Translations under genes and position numbers: made by a program
Shown: positions 9,410-19,203 of the stretch, piece after piece
Layout: the number at the start of each line of letters is the position of its first letter
Numbering within the stretch: position 1 is the stretch's first letter
Notes under the pieces: generated by a model
What the model was told of the DNA's origin: nothing
The model's database searches: none
The model's input: the letters and a program-made list of their open reading frames with translations, nothing else
NCBI GenBank assembly: GCA_963823215.1
Contig: CAWGKT010000004.1
Location: 62,001-126,000 of the forward strand
Reading direction: 5' to 3'
Source of the DNA: CAIWHR01 sp963823215
GTDB lineage: Bacteria; Pseudomonadota; Gammaproteobacteria; Burkholderiales; Casimicrobiaceae
DNA length: 64,000 nucleotides

Positions 9410-9423
9410 TTGATCCTGGTCAA
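9410..9423 (-). promoter_or_regulatory. FNR-like box upstream of the haem-binding kinase gene
   Basis: TTGAT-CCTG-GTCAA differs from the FNR-family consensus at one base (G instead of A opening the right half). It lies about 150 bases upstream of the kinase ATG in the 265-base gap behind ccmI, which contains no gene. Together with the perfect box at 2350-2363 it suggests shared oxygen control. Confidence 0.45.
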
Positions 9424-9532
9424 TAGGATGGGCGCGCTGGACAGAGTGCGCAGTCGCGGCGGTGGCGACCGCGCGCATCACTGCGCCGCGCGCCTCGCGG
9501 CTTGAGGCCGGGTTGCCGGACCGTCGGCCAGG

Positions 9533-10831
9533 TCAGGGCAGCGCACGGTCGATGACGACCGAAAGGCCCGTTGCACCGATCTTGACGGCGGGAGAAAGCC
9601 CCTCGAGGTCGCCGCTCTGTGGCGCGGCGCTCCCCGATTTCGACACGCGGGCGCCAATGACGATGGACGAGAAATTCGACAGCGCGAAATTGGGCGCCAT
9701 CGCCATCGAGTCGTCGAGGCTGAAGGGAATGGGCAGGTCCTTCACCTGCTTCCTGATGATCGCGAGCGGCATCTTCGACCCTTCGGCGGCGCGAGCAAAA
9801 ATGTACACGATGTCCGTCGGCGCCACTTTAGCGGCCAGCGCCGGTGCGAGACTCACGGTGCCGGCGATGGCCGCACCGGACCCTGCGGACGCTTGCGGTG
9901 CCGGAGCCTGGCTCGACGGTCCCTTCACGGCGCCGCCGGCGGGTGTGGCTGCGAGCGCCTGGCTGCCGGACGGCGGACCTGCCGTGAGACCGCCCAGCTC
10001 GCGCGCCTCGGCGATGCTGGTATCGATGGATCCCGCGATCGGCGAATTCGGCGGGACCGTCTTCTTCATCCGCTCCCAGTAATCGACTGCCTGTTTGTAA
10101 TCCTTGCGGTTGAACGCCGCGGTGCCGGCGAGCGCGAGCGCCTTCCAGTGCGTCGGGTCGGCCTTGAGCGCGCGCTCGATGAGCTCCAGCGACTTGCCGC
10201 GCAAGCCGCCCTCGGCGGCGCCGACGGAGTCGGCGTAATCGGCAAGGAGATCGGCGTTGTCCGGCACGAGCGCCACGGCGCGATCGAACGCGCGGGCTGC
10301 CTCGGCGTGGCGATTCATTGCATAGTACGTGCGGGCGAGCATCACCCAGCCGTCGATGTTGCCCGGCTCCTTTTCCAGTTTGGCCGCGAGATTCGTTGCC
10401 ATCGCCTCGACTTGCTGCGGGGTCACCTCGTGGTCGGCCCCTGCCTTGGCGCTGCGCGCCGCCGTTGGCGCAAACGCGTCGTGGTTGCCCAGTGCGACGT
10501 ACAGCAGGAGCGCCGTGACCGGGATCGCGCTGCCCAGGATCGCCGCCGTCCACGCCGCCGACTGCGTTGGTGCGCTTGCGGCCTGCGGGATCGCCTGCGA
10601 CTCCTCGAGCACGCGCTGCTCGAGCTCGCGCTTCGCCTGCTCGTACTGGTCGCGCGGCATCGTGCCGGTGGCAAGATCGGCGTCGAGCTCGCGTAGCTGA
10701 TCGCGCAGCAGAGCGACGTTGGAGGCTTCGCGCGCCACGCCGCCCGGCTTTCCCCGCTTCAACAGCGGCACCAGGACGCACGCGAGGGCCGCCGCCACCA
10801 TCGCGGCGGCAATGAGCACGAAATTGATCAC
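9533..10831 (-). CDS. ccmI: Cytochrome c maturation protein CcmI (CycH)
   Basis: 432 residues starting at a GTG (10831) that overlaps the ccmH stop (GTGA). Helix 1 (INFVLIAAAMVAAALACVLV), a charged cytoplasmic segment LLRDQLRELDADLATG and a second helix (ILGSAIPVTALLLYVALG) precede a periplasmic TPR region (GWVMLARTYYAMNRHAEAAR and DYKQAVDYWERM). The C-terminal domain contains VYIFARAAEGSKMPLA, as in CycH proteins. CcmI holds apocytochrome for haem ligation by CcmF/CcmH. It is the last gene of the ccm operon. Confidence 0.92.
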   Translation of the reverse strand: MINFVLIAAAMVAAALACVLVPLLKRGKPGGVAREASNVALLRDQLRELDADLATGTMPRDQYEQAKRELEQRVLEESQAIPQAASAPTQSAAWTAAILGSAIPVTALLLYVALGNHDAFAPTAARSAKAGADHEVTPQQVEAMATNLAAKLEKEPGNIDGWVMLARTYYAMNRHAEAARAFDRAVALVPDNADLLADYADSVGAAEGGLRGKSLELIERALKADPTHWKALALAGTAAFNRKDYKQAVDYWERMKKTVPPNSPIAGSIDTSIAEARELGGLTAGPPSGSQALAATPAGGAVKGPSSQAPAPQASAGSGAAIAGTVSLAPALAAKVAPTDIVYIFARAAEGSKMPLAIIRKQVKDLPIPFSLDDSMAMAPNFALSNFSSIVIGARVSKSGSAAPQSGDLEGLSPAVKIGATGLSVVIDRALP

Positions 10832-11310
10832 GAGAAGTCTTTCCCTTTGTCGCCGGCCAGGAGCTGCGCGGCGCGCTCGTGCTCCTCGGCAGTGAGCGGA
10901 GGGGCCTCGGCCTCTGCACGGCGCGCGCGCAGCACGCGGGCGAGCCCGAACAGCCCCAGCAGCAGCAGCAGCGCCGGCCCCGCCCAGAGCAGCACCGTCG
11001 TTGCCTTGACGGGTGGCTGATAGAGGACGAAATCGCCATAGCGCGCAACCATGTATTCGACGATCTGGTCGTCGCTCTTGCCCGCTGCGATCTGCTCGTG
11101 GACCTGCCGGCGCAGATCCTGCGCGAGCTCGGCGTTGGACTCGGCGATCGTCTGGTTCTGGCAGACGAGGCAGCGGAGCTTCTCGGACAGCTTGACCGCG
11201 CGCGACGCGGCTATCGAATCCTTCGCGGTCGGCACTGCATCGGCGGCGATCGCGATCAGCGGGGACAACGCGACCGCTGCGATCAGCAACAGCAGGGCGC
11301 AGCACTTCAT
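10828..11310 (-). CDS. ccmH: Cytochrome c maturation protein CcmH
   Basis: 160 residues: signal peptide, then the signature LRCLVCQNQTIAESNAELA with the redox CXXC, then a membrane helix (VLLWAGPALLLLLGLFGLA) and a short cytoplasmic tail. It is the thiol-oxidoreductase subunit of the haem lyase and reduces the apocytochrome CXXCH cysteines with CcmG. The start overlaps the ccmG stop by four bases and the end overlaps ccmI by four. Its length fits the short alpha/betaproteobacterial CcmH, with CcmI as a separate protein. Confidence 0.95.
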   Translation of the reverse strand: MKCCALLLLIAAVALSPLIAIAADAVPTAKDSIAASRAVKLSEKLRCLVCQNQTIAESNAELAQDLRRQVHEQIAAGKSDDQIVEYMVARYGDFVLYQPPVKATTVLLWAGPALLLLLGLFGLARVLRARRAEAEAPPLTAEEHERAAQLLAGDKGKDFS

Positions 11311-11837
11311 GATTTTTGCAGCTCGCGGACCAATGGCAGGATCTTCTTCTCCAGCGCCTCGGCGGTGATCGGCCCGATCTGCTTGTAGCGAATCATGCCC
11401 GCCTTGTCGACGACGAACGTCTCCGGCACGCCATAGACGCCCCAGTCGATCCCGACGCTTCCGTCGCGGTCGATGACCGACACGTTGTAGGGGTCGCCGT
11501 ACTGCGCGAGCCAGCGCTTGCCGGCGATGGACTCGTCCTTGTAGTTGAGCCCGACGATCGGGACCACCTTCGCCTTGCCGAGTTCGACCAGCAGCGGATG
11601 CTCCTCGCGGCACGATACGCACCACGAAGCCCAGACGTTCAGCAGCCAGACCTGTCCCTTGAGGTCGCCCGGACCGAGCGTCTTTGCCGGTTCGTGCAGC
11701 TGGGCGAGGACGAACGACGGCGCGGGCTTGCCGATCAGCGGTGACGGAACTTCGCGCGGATCCCGCCACAATCCGACCAGCAGGAACGCGCAGAGGACGA
11801 GAAAGACGCCGAGCGGGATCAGCAGTTTCTTGCTCAC
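11307..11837 (-). CDS. ccmG: Thiol:disulfide interchange protein CcmG/DsbE
   Basis: 176 residues from GTG 11837. The ribosome site TAGGAG overlaps the ccmF stop codon, which favours this start over the ATG at 11888 inside ccmF. One N-terminal helix anchors a periplasmic thioredoxin fold with the active site WASWCVSCREEHP and the family signature GVYGVPETFVVD. It passes reductant to CcmH and apocytochrome. It is embedded between ccmF and ccmH. Confidence 0.95.
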   Translation of the reverse strand: MSKKLLIPLGVFLVLCAFLLVGLWRDPREVPSPLIGKPAPSFVLAQLHEPAKTLGPGDLKGQVWLLNVWASWCVSCREEHPLLVELGKAKVVPIVGLNYKDESIAGKRWLAQYGDPYNVSVIDRDGSVGIDWGVYGVPETFVVDKAGMIRYKQIGPITAEALEKKILPLVRELQKS

Positions 11838-11847
11838 CAATTTGCTC

Positions 11848-13821
11848 CTAGCTCCGCGCCGTCGCGCCAGCGGCAACGCCCGCTTCACGCCGCATCGCGA
11901 CGCGATAACGGCGATCGGACAGCGCGAGCAATCCGCCCAGCGCCATCAACAGGCAGCCGCCCCAGATCCAGGTGATGAAGGGCTTGTGGTAGACGCGCAC
12001 GCTCCAGGCGCCGCCGTCGACCGGCTCGCCGAGCGACACGTACAGGTCGCCCAGCGGCGTGGATCGGATGGCTGCTTCGGTCATCGGCATGCCGCCCGCG
12101 TTGTACACGCGCTTCTCGGGAAACTGCGTCGTGACATGCTGGCCGTCGCGGCTCACCTCGAAGGCGCCGCGCGCTGCGCGGTAGTTCGGCCCCGCCGCCT
12201 CGGTCGTGCCGTCGAAGCGCAGCGTGTAGGCACCGACCGTCACCTTGTCACCAACGTTCATCCGCACGTCGCGCTCGGTCTCGTACCCCTTGACCATGGT
12301 GACGCCGAGGATGAATACCGCGATGCCCAGATGCGCGACGATCATCCCCCAATAGCTTCTGGGCTGCCGCGCGAGATGCGCGACGATGCCACCGCGCACG
12401 CCGCGCCCGCGCTCGCGGATGTTGACGACGGTCGTCGTGACGATCCAGGCCGCAAGCAGCAGGCCGAAGCTCACCATCGGCTTCCAGCCGCCGGCAGCGA
12501 AGGGCAGCAGCAGTGCGGTGACGAGACTAACGGCGAGCGCCCATTTGAGCCGTTGCCACAGATCCGGCAGCTTCGCCTCTTTCCATCGCGCGAGCGGGCC
12601 GACACCCATCAGGAACACGAGCGGCGTCATCAACGGGACGAACACGGTGTCGAAGTAGGGCGGGCCGACGGAGATCTTGCCGAGGTTCAGCGCGTCGAGG
12701 AAAAGCGGGTACAGTGTGCCAAGCAGGACCGACCCCGCCGCGGCGATGAGCAGGACATTGTTCCCGAGCAGCATCGTCTCGCGCGAAACCGCCTCGAAGC
12801 GGCCGCCGCCGCCGACCCTAGGTGCCCGCATCGCGAAGAGCACGAGCGAGCCACCGATGACCAGCGCGAGGAAGGCGAGGATGAACACGCCCCGGCGCGG
12901 ATCTGTCGCGAACGCGTGGACCGACGTGAGCACGCCCGAGCGCACCAGGAAAGTGCCAAGCAGCGATAGCGAGAACGCGCAGATCGCGAGCAGCACCGTC
13001 CACGCCTTGAAGGTCCCGCGCTTTTCCGTGACCGCCAGCGAATGGATGAGCGCAGTGCCGATCAGCCAGGGCATGAACGACGCGTTCTCGACCGGGTCCC
13101 AGAACCACCACCCGCCCCAGCCCAGCTCGTAGTAGGCCCACCAGCTGCCGAGCATGATGCCGCCGGTGAGAAAGCTCCAGGCGAGTGTGGTCCACGGGCG
13201 CGACCAGCGCGCCCAGGTGGCATCGAGCCGCCCGCCGATCAGCGCGGCGATCGCAAACGCGAAGGCGACCGAGAAACCGACGTAACCCATGTAGAGCAAC
13301 GGTGGATGGAACACCATGCCGGGATCCTGCAGCAGCGGATTCAGGTCGCGGCCGTCGGCGGCTGGAGGAAACAACCGGTCGAACGGGTTGGACGTGAGCA
13401 GCATGAACAGCAGGAAGCCGACCGCCACGAGACCCATGACGCCCAGCACGCGGGCGACCATCTCGTCTGGCAGGTGGCGGCTCTTCAGTGCGACCGCCGC
13501 GGTCCACCCACCGAGCATGAACACCCACAGCAGCATCGAGCCTTCGTGCGAGCCCCAGGTGGCTGCAATCCGGTACTCGAGCGGGAGCTGCGAATTGGAG
13601 TTGGTCGCGACGTTGATGACCGAGAAGTCGTTGGCGATGAACGAGTACCCGAGGCAGCCGAACGCGAAGGCGATGAACAGGAACTGCCCCGCGGCGAGCG
13701 GGCGCGCGAGTGCCATCCAGGCGGCGATCCCGCGTTGTGCGCCGATGAGCGGCAGCGTGCCCAGCAGCGCCGCGAGCAGCAGCGCGAGGATCAGCGCGAA
13801 ATGACCGAGTTCGGGAATCAT
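11848..13821 (-). CDS. ccmF: Haem lyase subunit CcmF
   Basis: 657 residues, about 14-15 membrane helices, the usual length. It shows WGSHEGSMLLW early and the haem-handling WWD segment (GGWWFWDPVENASFMPW), with a periplasmic loop near the C-terminus. It forms the System I cytochrome c haem lyase with CcmH and CcmI in the inner membrane. It starts 16 bases after ccmE. This standard lyase serves CXXCH sites. The CXXCK site of the octahaem reductase may need a second set (see 1-404). Confidence 0.96.
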   Translation of the reverse strand: MIPELGHFALILALLLAALLGTLPLIGAQRGIAAWMALARPLAAGQFLFIAFAFGCLGYSFIANDFSVINVATNSNSQLPLEYRIAATWGSHEGSMLLWVFMLGGWTAAVALKSRHLPDEMVARVLGVMGLVAVGFLLFMLLTSNPFDRLFPPAADGRDLNPLLQDPGMVFHPPLLYMGYVGFSVAFAFAIAALIGGRLDATWARWSRPWTTLAWSFLTGGIMLGSWWAYYELGWGGWWFWDPVENASFMPWLIGTALIHSLAVTEKRGTFKAWTVLLAICAFSLSLLGTFLVRSGVLTSVHAFATDPRRGVFILAFLALVIGGSLVLFAMRAPRVGGGGRFEAVSRETMLLGNNVLLIAAAGSVLLGTLYPLFLDALNLGKISVGPPYFDTVFVPLMTPLVFLMGVGPLARWKEAKLPDLWQRLKWALAVSLVTALLLPFAAGGWKPMVSFGLLLAAWIVTTTVVNIRERGRGVRGGIVAHLARQPRSYWGMIVAHLGIAVFILGVTMVKGYETERDVRMNVGDKVTVGAYTLRFDGTTEAAGPNYRAARGAFEVSRDGQHVTTQFPEKRVYNAGGMPMTEAAIRSTPLGDLYVSLGEPVDGGAWSVRVYHKPFITWIWGGCLLMALGGLLALSDRRYRVAMRREAGVAAGATARS

Positions 13822-13837
13822 CGATAGGTCCTTTGCG

Positions 13838-14302
13838 TCATTGCTTCACCGTCTTGGTGGCCTTGTCCATCGCCGCCCTTGTGTGGGCCTGGTCGACCGC
13901 GGCCGCGGCCTCGGGCGGCATGTAGTTCTCGTCGTGCTTGGCCAGGACTTCGGTTGCACGGAACACGCCGTCCGGGCCGATCTTGCCCTGCGCGACGACC
14001 CCCTTGCCCTCCTTGAACAGGTCGGGGAGGATTCCGGTATAGACGACGCGAATCGTCTTGGCGGTGTCGGTGACGTTGAAGCGCACCGTGAGGCCGTCGG
14101 ACGCCCGGTTGAGGCTCTTTTCCTCGACCAGCCCGCCGATCCGGAACGCGCGGCCTTGCGGCGCGCGATTCTCCACGACATCGGTCGGCGAGAAGAAGAA
14201 GACGAGATTGGACTGAAATGCGTTCAGCACCAGTCCGACGGCGACGGCGAGCACCAGCACGCCGGCGCCGATCCACATGAAACGGCGATGACGGGGTTTC
14301 AT
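13838..14302 (-). CDS. ccmE: Haem chaperone CcmE
   Basis: 154 residues: an N-terminal membrane anchor (residues 9-28) and an OB-fold periplasmic domain ending in HDENYMPPE, whose His binds haem covalently before transfer to CcmF. It overlaps ccmD by four bases (14299-14302). The C-terminal tail after the motif is short and charged. Confidence 0.96.
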   Translation of the reverse strand: MKPRHRRFMWIGAGVLVLAVAVGLVLNAFQSNLVFFFSPTDVVENRAPQGRAFRIGGLVEEKSLNRASDGLTVRFNVTDTAKTIRVVYTGILPDLFKEGKGVVAQGKIGPDGVFRATEVLAKHDENYMPPEAAAAVDQAHTRAAMDKATKTVKQ

Positions 14303-14478
14303 TCGGTCGCCCCCGTCGGATCCGTCGGATCGTCGGGCCGCGTGAGCCGCGCTTCCAGCAGCACCGATCGGCGGCGCGACCGCAGCGTGAGCAACTCGAT
14401 GGCGAGCACGAGCGCGGCCGCGCCGTACGCGCTCCAGATGTAGAAGCCGTAGCCGTTCATCGCAAGAAACTCGCTCAT
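14299..14478 (-). CDS. ccmD: Haem exporter accessory protein CcmD
   Basis: 59 residues with one membrane helix (FYIWSAYGAAALVLAIELL) and a basic tail, the typical CcmD form. ATG 14478 overlaps the ccmC stop (ATGA) and the gene overlaps ccmE at the other end. It assists release of holo-CcmE from the CcmABC complex. Confidence 0.9.
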   Translation of the reverse strand: MSEFLAMNGYGFYIWSAYGAAALVLAIELLTLRSRRRSVLLEARLTRPDDPTDPTGATE

Positions 14479-15218
14479 GCGTTCCTGACCTCCCTCAATT
14501 CGCCGACCCAGGCGACGCCGCGCTCGCGCTCGACCATGATGATGCGGATGCGCGCCAGCGATGCGGCGATCGCGTAGAACCACGCGGCGAACGACATGAT
14601 CAGCATGCCGGTCAGCATGATCGCCGCCATCGCCGGCGCCTTGGTCAGGCTGACCGACGAGCCCTGATGCAGCGTGTTCCACCAGTGTACAGAGAAGTAG
14701 ATGATCGGGATGTTGACGACGCCGGTCAGCGCCAGCACGCCGCACGCGCGATCGGCGCGACGCGGGTCGTCGATTGCATTGCGCAACGCGATGATGCCGA
14801 GGTAGAGGAAGAGCAGGATGAGCTCCGAGGTCATCCGTGCGTCCCAGGCCCAGTAGGTGCCCCATGTCGGCCGGCCCCAGAACGCGCCGGTCCAGAGCGC
14901 GATGAACGTCATCACCGCGCCCGTCGGCGCGATCGCCTGCGCCATCATCGCCGACAGCCGCGTGTTGAAGCCCAGCGCCAGCGCGCTCCAGCACGCCATC
15001 ACGACGTAGAGGAACATGCTCAGCCACGCCGCGGGCACGTGGATGAAAATGATCCGGTAGGCGTCGCCCTGCTGAAAGTCGGTAGGTGCCACGACGAGCC
15101 CCACGTAGAGGCCGATGACGGCGAGCAGAATTGCCAACCCGTAGAACCACGGAATCATCTTCCCCGCGAGCGGGTAGAAGGTGGCGGGCGACGCGTATCT
15201 GAACCAGTTGAGCGGCAT
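14475..15218 (-). CDS. ccmC: Haem exporter/loading protein CcmC
   Basis: 247 residues, six membrane helices. It contains the tryptophan-rich haem-handling segment GRPTWGTYWAWDARMTSELI and two flanking periplasmic histidines (IFIHVPAAW and SVHWWNTLHQG). It loads haem onto CcmE. Coupled to ccmD by overlap; ccmB ends 12 bases upstream. Confidence 0.96.
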   Translation of the reverse strand: MPLNWFRYASPATFYPLAGKMIPWFYGLAILLAVIGLYVGLVVAPTDFQQGDAYRIIFIHVPAAWLSMFLYVVMACWSALALGFNTRLSAMMAQAIAPTGAVMTFIALWTGAFWGRPTWGTYWAWDARMTSELILLFLYLGIIALRNAIDDPRRADRACGVLALTGVVNIPIIYFSVHWWNTLHQGSSVSLTKAPAMAAIMLTGMLIMSFAAWFYAIAASLARIRIIMVERERGVAWVGELREVRNA

Positions 15219-15230
15219 GGAATTCGGGCT

Positions 15231-15947
15231 TCAGTCGAGAGCGATGCGCACCGCGGCCGCGGCGGCGAACGGCGCTCCGACCAAGGCGACCAGCAGCCCC
15301 GCGCCGAGCAGCGAGAGATTTGCGCCGGCGCCCAGGCCCGAGCGTGCCGCGTCCACGGCGCCCGCGCCGAAGATCAGCACCGGAACATACAGTGGCAGGA
15401 TCAGGAGCGCGAGCAGGCTGCCGCTCGCGCGCAGGCCCAGCGTCAGCGCTGCGCCGATCGCCCCCAGCAGCGACAGTATCGGCGTGCCGATCAGGAGCGC
15501 GGCCGTCAGCACCACCAGCGCTTCGCCGTCCAGCGCGTACTGGAGGCCGAGCAGCGGCGCAAACAGCACCACCGGCAGGCCGGTCGTGAGCCAGTGCGCG
15601 ACGATCTTGCCGGAAACGAGTGCCACGAGCGGATATGGCGAGAGCGCGATCTGCTCGAGCGTGCCGTCTGCGTGGTCGCCCGCGAACAGGCGCGGCAGCG
15701 ACAACAGCGATGCCAGCAGCGCGGCGACCCATAGCACGCCCGGCCCCATCGTCGCGAGCATGTTGCGTTCCGGTGTCGTCGCGAGCGGAAAGAGCGAGGC
15801 CACGATTACGTAGAACAGCAATTGCACGCCGAGTTCCGCCCGCGAGCGCAGCGCCAGCGTGAGGTCGCGTCCGACGGCCCAGCTGACCGCGGGCCAGACC
15901 GAGTCGGCGGGGCGAGGCGTGGAGGCGGTAGTGACGGCGATCGACAC
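15231..15947 (-). CDS. ccmB: Haem exporter membrane protein CcmB
   Basis: 238 residues from GTG 15947, six membrane helices, with the family segments LLFAGDHADGTLEQ (here RLFAGDHADGTLEQ) and GPGVLWVAALLASLLSL. It is the permease part of the CcmAB ABC complex. A truncated copy of the hairpin repeat (15955-16033) fills the whole gap between this gene and ccmA, which normally abut. Confidence 0.94.
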   Translation of the reverse strand: MSIAVTTASTPRPADSVWPAVSWAVGRDLTLALRSRAELGVQLLFYVIVASLFPLATTPERNMLATMGPGVLWVAALLASLLSLPRLFAGDHADGTLEQIALSPYPLVALVSGKIVAHWLTTGLPVVLFAPLLGLQYALDGEALVVLTAALLIGTPILSLLGAIGAALTLGLRASGSLLALLILPLYVPVLIFGAGAVDAARSGLGAGANLSLLGAGLLVALVGAPFAAAAAVRIALD

Positions 15948-15954
15948 TGAGGTT

Positions 15955-16033
15955 CAGCGCCCGCCCGGCCGCCCGAAGGGCGCTGACGGCCTCCGCGGGG
16001 GGCAGCGAACGCAGTGAGCGTGGGGGTTGTTCA
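15955..16033 (-). repeat. Six-hairpin repeat, truncated copy B inside the ccm operon
   Basis: 79 bases matching both ends of copies A and C but lacking the central three to four hairpins. The outer stem CAGCGCCC/GGGCGCTG is intact; the second is weakened (GGCCTCC/GGGGGGC). The ccmA stop codon TGA is formed by the first bases of the element (ATGAACA). It separates ccmA from ccmB and could attenuate or stabilise the operon mRNA. Confidence 0.8.
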
Positions 16034-16648
16034 TGAGCCCAGCGCGAGCGGCCGCACGCGGGATTCGGGAAGGCCGAGCGGCGCGTGGGTGGCTGCCACC
16101 GCGAGGCCGCCTTTGGCCAGATGGCCGGCCACGATCCGCGCCAGCAATTCGGCGCCCGCGGCATCGAGCGCGGTGACCGGCTCGTCGAGGATCCACAGCG
16201 GCCGGGGAAGCAGCGAAAGGCGCGCGAGGCCGATGCGCCTGCGCTGGCCCTGCGAGAGCACGCGCGCGGGCAGGCTGCGCTGCCGCGACAGCGCGACATT
16301 GTCGAGTGCCTCGCCGATCGCCTCGCGCGGGAGCGCCTCTCCTTCCAAGGCCACGAGCGAAGCGAGGTTCTCCTCGGCGGTGAGTTCGTCCTTGAGCGAC
16401 GGCAGGTGTCCGGCGAACGCCGTCGCGGCGCGGAGCGCCGGATCGAAAGGAGGCGCCGGATTGCCGTTCCACCGGATTTCGCCGTCCTCTGGGGCGGACA
16501 GCCCCGCGAGCATGCGCAGCAACGTCGTCTTGCCCGTGCCGTTGGCGCCGGTCACGACCAGTGCCTCGCCCGGTCCGACACGGAACGAGAGGCCGGCGAA
16601 GAGCCTGGCAAAACCGCGGCGCGCGGCGAGTTTGGAAGCTTCGAGCAT
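16031..16648 (-). CDS. ccmA: Haem exporter ATP-binding protein CcmA
   Basis: 205 residues, one ABC ATPase domain: Walker A GANGTGKTTLLR, signature LSQGQRRRIGLARL and Walker B WILDEPVTALD. ATP hydrolysis drives release of holo-CcmE from CcmC. First gene of the ccm operon; no strong ribosome site is visible ahead of ATG 16648. Confidence 0.95.
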   Translation of the reverse strand: MLEASKLAARRGFARLFAGLSFRVGPGEALVVTGANGTGKTTLLRMLAGLSAPEDGEIRWNGNPAPPFDPALRAATAFAGHLPSLKDELTAEENLASLVALEGEALPREAIGEALDNVALSRQRSLPARVLSQGQRRRIGLARLSLLPRPLWILDEPVTALDAAGAELLARIVAGHLAKGGLAVAATHAPLGLPESRVRPLALGS

Positions 16649-16786
16649 CGCGGACGAGGTTTGGAGGTGGGCGGGGGGCGTGGGATGGCAGGTTCAGGCG
16701 GGACCGGAGCCGCGCGCCTGCAGGTTCGAAAACGCAGCCGCGATTATAGCGGACGCCCCCCGGCGATCCTTGCGCGGCGTCAATAC

Positions 16787-16822
16787 CGGGGACAGACTGC
16801 GACTTTCGTGGTCTGTCCCCGG
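16787..16822. repeat. REP-like perfect inverted repeat between ccmA and the malic enzyme gene
   Basis: CCGGGGACAGAC and GTCTGTCCCCGG form a perfect 12-bp stem over a 12-base loop. It lies in the 262-base gap between the divergent starts of ccmA and maeB, where I see no gene. The word GGGGACAGAC recurs at 50433-50442. Confidence 0.7.
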
Positions 16823-16910
16823 ATTCATCCCGATTCGGCCATGCCGGTTACAGGGTCTTGCCAACGGGCTTGCTATGATGGCGTCCGCCCATTCCGCCCG
16901 AGAGCGCCCC

Positions 16911-19193
<2,283 letters not shown>

Positions 19194-19203
19194 CGGATAC
19201 ACC

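Noticed and set aside
16014..16910. Long N-terminal extension of the malic enzyme
   Set aside because: It crosses ccmA on the other strand and a palindromic repeat; the conserved protein begins at ATG 16911.
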